A DNA stretch of 64,000 nt, taken from assembly GCA_024760545.1 (NCBI GenBank), contig CP060502.1:124001-188000 (forward strand), given 5' to 3'. Within the stretch, counting starts at the first letter, position 1, and every line of letters starts with the position of its first letter. Under the pieces are notes generated by a model. It had not been told where the DNA came from. It saw nothing but the letters and a program-made list of their open reading frames with translations, and made no database searches. This stretch comes from Nitrospira sp. (GTDB lineage Bacteria > Nitrospirota > Nitrospiria > Nitrospirales > Nitrospiraceae). Position numbers and translations under genes: made by a program. Positions 18,425 through 26,809 of this stretch are shown here, in pieces.

Positions 18425-18430
18425 TCTTCC

Positions 18431-18607
18431 TCACGCGTGTTTGGTGTTCTTGTAGATTGTCCATAGCTCGGTGAAAAGCTTGCGGAGGGAAATGTTGCGG
18501 CGGGCCGCTTCAACTTTCACTTCAGCGGCAAGATCAGGGGGAAGGCTGAATCCGACAATCTGGCGTGGCTGCAGGGTCTTGCGAATCGATGGCGGTTTAT
18601 TCTTCAT
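18431..18607 (-). CDS. Ribbon-helix-helix regulator of the R-M operon
   Basis: A 58-residue frame runs from ATG 18607 to TGA 18431. The core IVGFSLPPDLAAEVKVEAAR followed by RNISLRKLFTELWTIYKN has the beta-strand/helix/helix pattern of MetJ/Arc-type DNA-binding proteins. It ends 6 bp before the endonuclease start. The start lies 6 bp after a -10 hexamer, and no Shine-Dalgarno sequence is visible, so the message is probably leaderless, as for many R-M controller genes. It likely binds its own promoter, where the tandem palindrome TGTCGACA TGTCGACA (18618-18633) is an obvious candidate operator. R-M controllers are usually helix-turn-helix C proteins, so a ribbon-helix-helix one is less common. 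Confidence 0.82.
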   Translation of the reverse strand: MKNKPPSIRKTLQPRQIVGFSLPPDLAAEVKVEAARRNISLRKLFTELWTIYKNTKHA

Positions 18608-18613
18608 GTGAAG

Positions 18614-18642
18614 ATTATGTCGACATGTCGACAGCCTGTCAA
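18614..18642 (-). promoter_or_regulatory. Sigma-70 promoter of the R-M operon
   Basis: On the minus strand: -35 TTGACA (18642-18637, consensus), a 17-bp spacer, and -10 CATAAT (18619-18614, 5 of 6). The predicted start point falls on the regulator's ATG at 18607. The spacer is almost filled by two GTCGAC sites, the nearer of which shares its last base with the -10 hexamer. Confidence 0.8.
18618..18633. promoter_or_regulatory. Twin GTCGAC palindrome, candidate operator and methylation sensor
   Basis: TGTCGACA occurs twice back to back. Each 8-mer is itself a palindrome, and the 16-bp whole is a palindrome. Both contain GTCGAC (18619-18624 and 18627-18632), the recognition site of XamI. The site sits between -10 and -35 of the R-M promoter. 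It could be bound by the ribbon-helix-helix regulator, read out by methylation, or both. Confidence 0.65.
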
Positions 18643-18654
18643 TAGTGATCTGAT

Positions 18655-18666
18655 GGCTTGCAAGCC
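18655..18666. repeat. 12-bp palindrome between divergent operons
   Basis: GGCTTGCAAGCC is a perfect palindrome 12 bp upstream of the R-M -35 box. It lies in the 150-bp region between the R-M operon (left) and the SPARTA operon (right), so a protein bound here could affect both. Confidence 0.45.
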
Positions 18667-18757
18667 GAGGAGAAAAAGCACTGATTAGAGAAGGTTGGTT
18701 TTATACGGAGCAAGGAGTACAAGATATGATTCTAAATACAAGGAAAGCGACATTCCG

Positions 18758-20221
18758 ATGAAACCCAGACCGGCCATTTTTATCAGCCACGCGAATCCCG
18801 AGGATAATGACTTCGCGATTTGGCTCGGTTCACACCTGAGCGGCGCAGGATACGAGGTTTGGGCAGATGTCCTGAAACTCCGCGGTGGAGAGGATTGGGC
18901 GCGAAAGCTTGAGAAGGCATTGCGAGAGAGAGCTTTCAAGATGCTTCTAGTCGGGACACCGTGGGGTGTTGAGAAAGACGGGGTGCGGAATGAAATCCAG
19001 ATTGCTACAGAGGTGGCAAAGAAAATAGAAGACGGAGAGTTTGTTATCCCGCTGCGGCTGCAACAATTCGACTCTCCTTTCCAGATTGTACGGGCTCAAT
19101 ACATTGATTTCATGAATGGTTGGGGGCGGGGGCTGAGTGAACTGTTTAAGACCTTGGAGTCTTATAGCGTTCCGCGGACGCCTTCAGCGAATAGTGATAG
19201 TCTTGAGAATTGGCGGGGCGCCTTCCTTGTGAAAGCAAAGGCGGTTCGGGACCAGCCCGAGGAGCTGATTTCCAATTGGCTGGCGATTACGGAATTGCCG
19301 AACGCGATTGCATATTTTGAGTTTCTGGGCGCGGGGGCGGAGGAGCGAGCCGCAGCTTTGAAGGCAAGTTCGCGGTGGCCTGTCGCACTGCATGGGCATG
19401 GTTTTTTCTCCTGCGCGAAAGAGACAGATTTTCAGTCAGAGCACGGATGCGCGTTGCCAATCTCGCGCGAGAAAGAGTGGTGGTTCCCGCACTTCCTTGA
19501 GAATGGGGATGAGATGCGGTCCATAGGCAGGAGAGAAGCACAGAACATTGTGACTCAACTGATAAAAAGCGCGCTGGAAAACAAATTACGGGAGAGCAAA
19601 TTGTCTCGGTACGGCTTTTCCACAGGGGTTTCTGGGTGGTGGGTGCATTCAGGATTAATTCCAGAGGACAAGGTAGCCTTTAAATGGAACGATGGGCCGA
19701 GTGGCAGAAGACAGCTCGTAGGGGATGCAAGTGTTGGGGTATCGAAGTACAAATGGCATTTTGGTATCTCAGCGAAGATATGGATTGGCGAGACCCCCCA
19801 CGTAAAGCTGATTCCCCGAATAATACTGTCCGAGGATGGCAGCACAGCGCTTGACGATGCTAAACGGATGAATCGTCTGCGGCGATCCGTGACAAAATCG
19901 TGGCGGAATCCTCGATGGAGGGACATGTTATTAGCACTCTTGTTCTGGCTGGCGAAGGGAGAACGCTGCATCTGGCTGGAGACCGGATCCGAATCAGGAT
20001 TGTCGTTGGAAGTGCCACCCATGTCGATGACTTCCGGCGTGTCCATCTTCGAGGGAGAGGGAGAGACAACAGGAACAGAAGAGGTGGAAGTCGAGAGTGA
20101 TGACCCTGCCTTTGTGGAAGAGTACGAGGACTATGAGGAAGAGAGCCCTTCCGAAGGGGAGGGGGATACTGTGATTGAGGACAAAATCGATCCGGGAGCG
20201 ACCGGGAGTTTGAGTCCATGA
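18758..20221 (+). CDS. TIR-APAZ protein of a SPARTA system
   Basis: The 487-residue protein (from ATG 18758, MKPRPAIFISHANPED, preceded by an AAGGAAA ribosome site) starts with a TIR domain. The family motifs are IFISHA at 7-12, the loop region LRGGEDW at 41-47 and VRNEIQIA at 76-83, where Glu79 is the expected NAD-hydrolysing residue. The rest is the APAZ region that packs against a short Argonaute, followed by a strongly acidic tail over roughly the last 45 residues (for example EEYEDYEEE). In SPARTA, guide-directed recognition of invader DNA makes the TIR-APAZ/pAgo complex oligomerise and deplete NAD(P)+, killing the infected cell. The stop overlaps the pAgo start as ATGA. The frame is intact. 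Confidence 0.93.
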   Translation: MKPRPAIFISHANPEDNDFAIWLGSHLSGAGYEVWADVLKLRGGEDWARKLEKALRERAFKMLLVGTPWGVEKDGVRNEIQIATEVAKKIEDGEFVIPLRLQQFDSPFQIVRAQYIDFMNGWGRGLSELFKTLESYSVPRTPSANSDSLENWRGAFLVKAKAVRDQPEELISNWLAITELPNAIAYFEFLGAGAEERAAALKASSRWPVALHGHGFFSCAKETDFQSEHGCALPISREKEWWFPHFLENGDEMRSIGRREAQNIVTQLIKSALENKLRESKLSRYGFSTGVSGWWVHSGLIPEDKVAFKWNDGPSGRRQLVGDASVGVSKYKWHFGISAKIWIGETPHVKLIPRIILSEDGSTALDDAKRMNRLRRSVTKSWRNPRWRDMLLALLFWLAKGERCIWLETGSESGLSLEVPPMSMTSGVSIFEGEGETTGTEEVEVESDDPAFVEEYEDYEEESPSEGEGDTVIEDKIDPGATGSLSP

Positions 20222-21747
20222 AGCTAGATTACATCAAAGAGCCGAAGCTGGAGTTTTCATTCGGCCAGCACGAAGAACACCCCCGGGACGGACTGTTTCT
20301 GTATGGTCCTATCAAGGATAGCGCGGCGCCGGAGACGCTACGTTATGGAGTGATCGGTACACCGAAGGGAATTGAACGGTTCAGCAGGTGGTCTCAATCG
20401 ATCAGCGGCTATATCAAGCGATTTGAGCCAAGGCTAAACCCTGAGGCCCAGCATCACACATCGTTTCCGGGGTTCGAGAGCGTCTTTCGATCGAAATGGC
20501 CATCTGAGCCATTGGCAAGAATTATTGTGCCGGATACCGAGATCGAACGTGCCATGAGAATCGCCAATCGCTTCGAGGCGGTAAAGCGTGCCGTAGACCT
20601 ATATGTGGATCCATTGATCAAGTATTCACAAAAAGAGGAGGCGGAGCCCGCATTCTGGTTTGTTGTAATACCTGAGATCGTCTACCGGTTGGGGAGGCCG
20701 ACCTCGAAGGTCCCGAAAGGCGAAGCGATTCAAGGCAGTGTGATCATTTCTCAAAGAAAGGCGAAATTAATAAAGATGGCACCAACGCTGTTTGGATTGG
20801 ATGAAGAAGAAGCGGAAGTTTACCTTTATGCTAAGAATTTCCGGCGGCAACTCAAGGCAAGGCTGCTAAAGGACAAGATTGTCACGCAAATCGTTCGTGA
20901 AACGACACTAGCCCCGGAAGACTTCAAAACTTCTTTTGGTGGGCTTCAGCGAAAGGTGGAAGATCCTGCGACGATAGCCTGGAAGCTGTGCACCGCAGCC
21001 TATTATAAAGCGGGCGGGAAACCGTGGAGATTGTCAGGTGTGCGCCCCGGGGTTTGCTATGTAGGCTTGGTGTACAAACAGACAGATCCAGACGGTGATG
21101 ATCCCAATGCCTGCTGCGCAGCGCAGATGTTTCTTGCGTCCGGGGACGGAGTCGTATTCAGAGGTGCTGTTGGTCCTTGGTATACGGCTTCGAGCAAAGA
21201 ATATCATTTGAAACAGAGCCCGGCAGCGCAATTGATGTCTTTGGTTGTCTCGGAATATAAGCGCTTGCACGGCAATGAAGAGCCAAAAGAGCTTTTTATC
21301 CATGGACGATCGCGATTCAACGAGGAGGAATGGGCAGGGTTTCAATCAGCCGTGCCATCTGCGACGAATCTGGTCGGTGTTCAAATTCGTGATGCAAAAT
21401 CCGAACTAAAGTTGTTCAGGCCGGGAGCATTTCCGGTGATCCGGGGAACCGCGCTCAAGGTTTCTGATCGAGCGGCGTATTTATGGACGAGCGGATATGT
21501 TCCAAGACTAAACACCTACCTTGGACCTGAAACACCGAACCCGGTTTTTGTGAACATTCAGAAAGGTGATTGTTACCAGGACACGGTGTTGGCGGATGTC
21601 ATGAGATTGACGAAGCTTAATTACAACACATGCCTGTTTAACGACAGGCTGCCGGTTACGATAAAATTCGCGAATGCGGTGGGAGAAATTCTGGTGTCCG
21701 CTCCGCAGACGGAAGAACCAAAGCTTCCTTTCAAATTCTATATTTGA
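20218..21747 (+). CDS. Short prokaryotic Argonaute (SPARTA)
   Basis: This 509-residue protein has the length and context of short pAgo proteins, which contain only MID and PIWI domains. PIWI-like segments are visible (VCYVGLVYKQTDPDGDD, ELFIHGRSRFNEEEWAGF, and the C-terminal LPFKFYI). I do not see a DEDX catalytic tetrad, as expected for short pAgos that bind guide and target without cutting. It starts inside the stop codon of the TIR-APAZ gene (ATGA overlap), and the two products form a heterodimer in known systems. The protein should load a guide RNA and sense complementary DNA, typically from high-copy plasmids or phages. Confidence 0.9.
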   Translation: MKLDYIKEPKLEFSFGQHEEHPRDGLFLYGPIKDSAAPETLRYGVIGTPKGIERFSRWSQSISGYIKRFEPRLNPEAQHHTSFPGFESVFRSKWPSEPLARIIVPDTEIERAMRIANRFEAVKRAVDLYVDPLIKYSQKEEAEPAFWFVVIPEIVYRLGRPTSKVPKGEAIQGSVIISQRKAKLIKMAPTLFGLDEEEAEVYLYAKNFRRQLKARLLKDKIVTQIVRETTLAPEDFKTSFGGLQRKVEDPATIAWKLCTAAYYKAGGKPWRLSGVRPGVCYVGLVYKQTDPDGDDPNACCAAQMFLASGDGVVFRGAVGPWYTASSKEYHLKQSPAAQLMSLVVSEYKRLHGNEEPKELFIHGRSRFNEEEWAGFQSAVPSATNLVGVQIRDAKSELKLFRPGAFPVIRGTALKVSDRAAYLWTSGYVPRLNTYLGPETPNPVFVNIQKGDCYQDTVLADVMRLTKLNYNTCLFNDRLPVTIKFANAVGEILVSAPQTEEPKLPFKFYI

Positions 21748-21848
21748 TCAAGGTCGATCCATTGTGATCGACCCAAGGCTAAAGTGTCGTTTGGTAGAGC
21801 GTGGAGGAGTATTAATCGCGGCATAATTCCTATTCCCGGGAGGAGACA

Positions 21849-22058
21849 ATGGTTAAGCGAAGCTCATATATGCAGTACAGTGAATACGTCGAATTGGGAG
21901 TAAAACCCATCCGTTTCTGGGCATACGACAAACGTGGAAAGTTCGTGTGTCGCGTTGAATTGAATTCCGCTGGAGTAGCTGTCTTTTCTGGAGTAAAGGG
22001 GAGAAAGCGCATTGTCGACATGAGCTGGGAGAGTTTTGTGAAACAACTTAAGCGATGA
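21849..22058 (+). CDS. Small protein heading the Gabija operon
   Basis: This 69-residue protein is unrecognised. It has a strong ribosome site (GGGAGGAG, 5 bp before ATG 21849). The sequence looks like a small beta-rich domain (KPIRFWAYDKRGKFVCRVEL, then GVAVFSGVKGRKRIVDMSW) with a basic helix at the end (ESFVKQLKR). It ends 20 bp before the GajA-like gene and follows the pAgo gene by about 100 bp, so it belongs with the Gabija genes rather than SPARTA. Standard Gabija has only two genes. It could be an accessory subunit, an inhibitor or an antitoxin-like partner. Confidence 0.75.
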   Translation: MVKRSSYMQYSEYVELGVKPIRFWAYDKRGKFVCRVELNSAGVAVFSGVKGRKRIVDMSWESFVKQLKR

Positions 22059-22078
22059 CGAGTCCTCGGTGATCGATC

Positions 22079-24067
22079 ATGAAAATAGAAAGCATTTCCC
22101 TTCAGAATTTTCGTTGTTTTGGACCAGAGAAGACGAGCATCGAACTCGAGTCAGGGGTTACAGCGTTTGTGGGAGGGAACGGGTCTGGGAAGACAGCTGT
22201 ATTTCAGGCCTTAGCGCGTCTTTTTGGATTGACGGAGGCACAGCGGCGTGTCCGTCGTCAGGATTTTCATGTGCCGGCTGATCAAGAAGAGATCACTTCT
22301 GGGGCATCTTTACGCATAGAGGTGATCCTATGTTTTCCTGAACTCGAAGGTGTGGCAGAGGATGACCGAGAGGATGCAGTGGCGGAGTTTTTCCTTCAAA
22401 TGGCTGCCTCGGGTGAGGGGGAACCGCTTAAATCGAGGATTCAACTGAGAGCTACGTGGACTGATGACGGCACACCGGATGGGAATATCGAGGAAGAGAT
22501 AAAGTGGGTCCTTACGTTGGAAGATGACTTCGAAGAGGATGAATGCAAGAGAGTCCTCCCTGCGCAGCGAGGATCAATTCAGCTTGTGTATATCCCTGCT
22601 ACCAGGGACGTCGGAGCACAAGTAACATCTTTCTTGAAAGGTCGTCTGTGGCAAGCTGCGCGGTGGTCAACCAAGTTTCGGAACTCCGCTGCCAGGACAG
22701 CAACTCTCATACAAAACCGTTTTGACCGGGAGGAGCCAGCGAAATTCGTACTCGAACGCCTTGAACGACGGTGGCGCCAGGTTCATGAGGCTGATACTGA
22801 TACTACTCCTCTTCTAAGGCTTGTCGACAGGCGATTCGATGAATTCGTTAGAAACGCCACATTCATGTTCTATCCTGATGAATCAGGACGTGACCGAGAG
22901 CTCGTTGATTTAAGTGACGGGCAACGGTCCCTTTTTCACATAGCTCTCACAGCGGCAACCTTGGAGGTCGAGAGGGATGCTTTTGCGGTGACTCATAGTG
23001 ATGGCGCTTTCGATGTGGCGAAGATGCGGAGAGCGCACCTGACGATCCTCGGAATCGAAGAGCCTGAAAACAGCCTATCGCCATTTTTTCTATCCAGAAT
23101 TATTGCACAGTGCCGGGAGATTGGCAGTCTGCAATCGGCACAGGTTGCTGTTTCGAGCCACTCGTCAGCGATTTTGAGCAGGATCGATCCAGAGGAGGTT
23201 CGATATTTCCGGATTGAACGTGGGAGTCGAAAATCGTCAGTGAAAAGGCTTAGCCTTCCCGCTGGTGATGAAGAAGCCAGCAGATACGTGCGGTTAGCGG
23301 TGAAGGCATATCCCGAACTGTACTTCGCTCGCTTCGTGGTTCTCGGCGAAGGGGAATCAGAACGTTTAATCATTCCCAAAATCGCAGAGGCTATGGGTAT
23401 GGAGATGGACCCCTCGTTCGTTCCGATTGTCCCTCTGGGAGGAAGACATGTGGCGCATTTCTGGAAGCTGCTGAATGATCTGCGAATCCCTCATGCGACA
23501 TTATTGGATCTAGATCTTGGACGTCGCCACGGAGGAGCGGAGACCGTGCGGACGGTCGTGGAAACCTTAAGGGCAATTGGCAACGACCTTTCAGCGAACC
23601 GGTGTGTTCTGGATGGTGAGATCGCGGTAGAAGAGCTGACGGATCTTGATCACGGGGACCTGTGCGATGGTTGGGAGAGTAATACATGGTTACAAGCATT
23701 AAAATTGGAAGGGGTATATTTCTCCTACCCTGTCGATATTGATTTTTCGATGCTCTCCGCGTTTCCAGTGGCCTACGAGCATCCCAGGTCTGGAGGTCAT
23801 GGGCCTCGGGGAGATGCTATGGCCATTAAAGAAAAGAAAGCCGTAACGCTAAAAACCGGCGGCGATCCAAGTCTCTTTGATGTTAGCTATGATGATGCTT
23901 TCAAATGGTACCCATACCTGTTTGTGAGTTCGAGTAAGCCCGAGACGCATCTCTCGGCCATCAACCGGATCGAGGCTTCCGAGTTGGCAGATGGGGCTCC
24001 TGCAGAGTTGAGAGCGCTTATCGAACATGTCAAGAAGGCGTTGGCGCTCAGAGGCGATGAAGAATGA
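22079..24067 (+). CDS. gajA: GajA-like OLD-family ATPase/Toprim nuclease
   Basis: This 662-residue protein has an N-terminal ABC-type ATPase half with Walker A GNGSGKT at 33-39, a signature region LVDLSDGQRSLFHIAL near 278 and Walker B-like LTILGIEEPENSLSP near 321. The C-terminal half is a Toprim nuclease, with the catalytic Glu in VVLGEGESERLIIPK near 421 and the acidic pair in LLDLDLGRR near 478. This is an OLD-family (class 2) nuclease, and the overlapping UvrD-like helicase gene makes the pair a Gabija system. GajA nicks DNA when nucleotide levels fall during phage infection. At 662 residues it is longer than the reference GajA (about 580). Confidence 0.85.
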   Translation: MKIESISLQNFRCFGPEKTSIELESGVTAFVGGNGSGKTAVFQALARLFGLTEAQRRVRRQDFHVPADQEEITSGASLRIEVILCFPELEGVAEDDREDAVAEFFLQMAASGEGEPLKSRIQLRATWTDDGTPDGNIEEEIKWVLTLEDDFEEDECKRVLPAQRGSIQLVYIPATRDVGAQVTSFLKGRLWQAARWSTKFRNSAARTATLIQNRFDREEPAKFVLERLERRWRQVHEADTDTTPLLRLVDRRFDEFVRNATFMFYPDESGRDRELVDLSDGQRSLFHIALTAATLEVERDAFAVTHSDGAFDVAKMRRAHLTILGIEEPENSLSPFFLSRIIAQCREIGSLQSAQVAVSSHSSAILSRIDPEEVRYFRIERGSRKSSVKRLSLPAGDEEASRYVRLAVKAYPELYFARFVVLGEGESERLIIPKIAEAMGMEMDPSFVPIVPLGGRHVAHFWKLLNDLRIPHATLLDLDLGRRHGGAETVRTVVETLRAIGNDLSANRCVLDGEIAVEELTDLDHGDLCDGWESNTWLQALKLEGVYFSYPVDIDFSMLSAFPVAYEHPRSGGHGPRGDAMAIKEKKAVTLKTGGDPSLFDVSYDDAFKWYPYLFVSSSKPETHLSAINRIEASELADGAPAELRALIEHVKKALALRGDEE

Positions 24068-25920
24068 TGCTTATGAGTCCTGAAGCCTGGCGACCGCATG
24101 GCATTGATGATCTGGAACCGCGCGCGTGGGAAGCATTGCGGGAAACGAGTCAGAGCGTTTGCGTTACTGCAGGAGCGGGATCAGGTAAAACTGAGTTCCT
24201 TGCACAAAAAGCGACTTATCTTCTTCAGACAGGTCTTTGCCGCGATCCCAAACGGATACTCGCGATCAGTTTCAAGCGGGATGCTGCTTACAATCTGGCG
24301 GATCGGGTGGCCAGACGGTGCCCACCGGAACAGGCGCGGCGGTTAGATTCATTTACCTTCGATGCTTTTACAAAGGGGCTATTGGATAGATTCCGGCTAG
24401 CGATTCCTGAGTTTTTGCGTCCGCCGCTAGACTATCAAATAGTATTTCACCAACGTAGAGATTATGAACAGTTTCTTGAAAGGCATGGCTTCTACGGCTT
24501 GCAAGCGGGAGAGCTAGAATCTGCCTTGGCGACGACTCGTCTCCCACTAAATGAAAATGAAGGCACCGGGGGAGTGTACGCGGCAGTCACCGCCTATTGG
24601 CGGGAGCAGTACAGGAATCCCGCAGGGGTTGGACTTACGTTCGCGATGATAAATCGTCTCGTAGAGTTGGTTCTCCGGATACATCCTGGTATTCGCGGCG
24701 CGTTTCAGATGACTTATCCATTCATTTTTCTTGACGAATTCCAAGACACAACCTCGGCTCAGTTTCAGCTTCTCACGACAGCGCTGGATGGGAGCGACTC
24801 AGTGTTGACGGCGGTTGGTGATGACAAGCAACGGATAATGGGGTGGGCGGGAGCAATGCCGGATGGTTTTTCTCAGTTTGAGACTACTTTCTCTGCCGGT
24901 CGAGTGCAGCTATTGTCAAACTGGCGTTCGCACGAAGATCTTGTCCGCATTCAGCATGTGATCGCGTGTCGCATTGACCCAGAGAGTGAATGCCCTGAAG
25001 CCAGGGCCGAGCGTGAGGTTCATGGAGATGTCGCCGCCATTTGGGAGTTTGGAGATCCCGAGGCGGAGAGAAGCCGTCTGGCTGATTGGATCGCGGAGGA
25101 AGTGGAATCTGGAAACGTTGAGCCGCATGACATAGCGATTCTGGTTCGAAGCCATGCCGATCGGGCTGAAGAGGATTTAGCGCCGGCCCTTGCACGCCGG
25201 GGTATCAGGTTAAGAAATACGGCCAGGTTTGTCGGTGACATAGATATCCAAAGTCTTCTAGGGGAGGAACTCACCGCGATATTGATGCCCCTTCTTCGCC
25301 TAGGAGCGAAGATGAGGAGTCCGGAGGATTGGGACCGAGCTCAACAAACGATACAGTTTCTCGAAAGCCTTGACCCGGATGACGGACCTGATCAGGAACA
25401 GCTACAGACAAGACTCGGTGATTTTGTGCGCGCTTTGCGTCGCTCTATGAGAGAGGTGGATCTCAATCCAGATTCAGCAAGTGAGATGGTAAGGCGAGTT
25501 CTTGATTTTGTGGGAGTGTCGTTGGTCCGGCAGAACATTCCGGCATATAGACGCCAGCACGACTTCGAACGGGTCTGGAACGGGTTTGTTGCGCTTCTCC
25601 GGGAATGCGCACAGGGGGCTAGTTCGTGGGATGAAGTGCTGAATGAGTTCGAGGGAGTTGGTCAAGTTGTTCTTATGACGATTCACAAAAGTAAAGGGCT
25701 TGAGTTTCATACGATGATCTTTTACGGGCTTGATAACCAAACATGGTGGAGTCTTACGCCAAATCAACGGGAAGAATTGAATTCCTTCTTCGTCGCATTC
25801 ACCCGCGCCAAGCAACGCGCATTTTTTACGTTCTGCAGTGAGCGTGGGCAACCCATAGCTTGGATTGAGAACTTGCTAGCGCCGGCTGGTCTGCGTCGAA
25901 TACAGAGAGGGACAGATTGA
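24064..25920 (+). CDS. gajB: GajB-like UvrD-family helicase, 3' end altered by an IS
   Basis: This 618-residue superfamily 1 helicase has Walker A TAGAGSGKTEFL near 35-46, motif II FIFLDEFQDTTSAQF near 221, motif III VGDDKQRIMGWAGAM near 256, and late motifs VLMTIHKSKGLEFHTMIFYG (536-555) and FVAFTRAKQRAFF. GajB is the partner helicase of GajA in Gabija defence. The gene starts inside the gajA stop (ATGATG overlap). Its stop codon TGA (25918-25920) is the first three bases of an IS3-family element. Reading across the empty site shows that the original protein would have ended five residues later (PNSDA then TGA at 27179). All helicase motifs remain, so function is probably kept. Confidence 0.85.
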   Translation: MMLMSPEAWRPHGIDDLEPRAWEALRETSQSVCVTAGAGSGKTEFLAQKATYLLQTGLCRDPKRILAISFKRDAAYNLADRVARRCPPEQARRLDSFTFDAFTKGLLDRFRLAIPEFLRPPLDYQIVFHQRRDYEQFLERHGFYGLQAGELESALATTRLPLNENEGTGGVYAAVTAYWREQYRNPAGVGLTFAMINRLVELVLRIHPGIRGAFQMTYPFIFLDEFQDTTSAQFQLLTTALDGSDSVLTAVGDDKQRIMGWAGAMPDGFSQFETTFSAGRVQLLSNWRSHEDLVRIQHVIACRIDPESECPEARAEREVHGDVAAIWEFGDPEAERSRLADWIAEEVESGNVEPHDIAILVRSHADRAEEDLAPALARRGIRLRNTARFVGDIDIQSLLGEELTAILMPLLRLGAKMRSPEDWDRAQQTIQFLESLDPDDGPDQEQLQTRLGDFVRALRRSMREVDLNPDSASEMVRRVLDFVGVSLVRQNIPAYRRQHDFERVWNGFVALLRECAQGASSWDEVLNEFEGVGQVVLMTIHKSKGLEFHTMIFYGLDNQTWWSLTPNQREELNSFFVAFTRAKQRAFFTFCSERGQPIAWIENLLAPAGLRRIQRGTD

Positions 25921-25947
25921 GCTGGCCCAGGTTTCGTGGACACCAGG

Positions 25948-26809
25948 TTAAGACTCACCGAGCCGTCGTTCGAACTCCAGCGGGCTCAGATAGCCGAGGC
26001 TCTGATGCAACCGCTGGCGATTATAGAATCCTTCAATAAACGCGAAAATCTCTCGTCCGGCCTCGCCGTGAGTCTGATACGTCTGGTGATGAATCAGTTC
26101 ATTCTTCAGCGTACTGAAGAAGCTTTCGGCCACGGCGTTGTCATAGCAGTTCCCTTTCCGGCTCATGCTTGGCGTAAGGCCGAGGTCCCTCAGGCGTTGT
26201 TGATACAGCCGCGCACTGTACTGCGCCCCCTGATCGGAATGATGAATGAGTCCCGGCTGAATCTGCCGTTGACGGACGGCCATCGCCAGGGCGTCGAGCG
26301 TGAGTTGTTGGTCCGGCTTGTTTCGCATGGCCCAACCAATCACCCGCCGTGAATACAAGTCCAACAAGACGGCCACATACAGCCACCCCGCCCGGGTCGC
26401 GACCATCGTGAAGTCCCCGACCCAGACGCGATTCAGCCCCGTCGTTTCGAAGCGCTGCTGTAAGACGTTGGGCGCCGGCGGCGGGAGTTGATGATGCTCG
26501 ACACTGACGCGGAATCGGCGGACCCGTTTGGCCGCCAGGCCGCCGAGGATTCGGAGGCGTGCGACCCGATGGCGGCCACAGCGGAGTCCTCGACCGCTCG
26601 CTTCCCGCCAGAGTTTGATGGCCCCATACTCCTCCCGCATCTCCTGATGAATCTGGCGGAGTAGCGGCAGCAGCCGCTGATCGTCGGCGGTGCGGGCACT
26701 CACCGGCCGATCCCGCCAGGCATAGTAACCACTGCGGCTGACGCCCAGGACTGTGCAAAGCCGTGACCCGATGAAGGCGTTCTTGAGTCCGGATGAACAC
26801 GTACTTCAC
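25948..26809 (-). pseudogene. IS3 transposase OrfB, frameshifted
   Basis: The catalytic integrase core is present, with Asp in VGDFTMVATRAGWLYVAVLLD, Asp in LIHHSDQGAQYSARL and Glu in NAVAESFFSTLKNEL. In IS3 elements orfB lies in the -1 frame relative to orfA. Here the orfB start (GTG 26809, VKYVFIRTQ, overlapping the orfA stop) is in the -1 frame, but the rest (NAFIGSRLCTVLGVSRSGYY onward to 25948) is in the orfA frame. A one-base insertion or two-base deletion near 26779-26786 therefore separates the first ten codons from the body. The normal fusion transposase should not be made, although a restart near 26703 could give a shorter protein. Confidence 0.8.
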
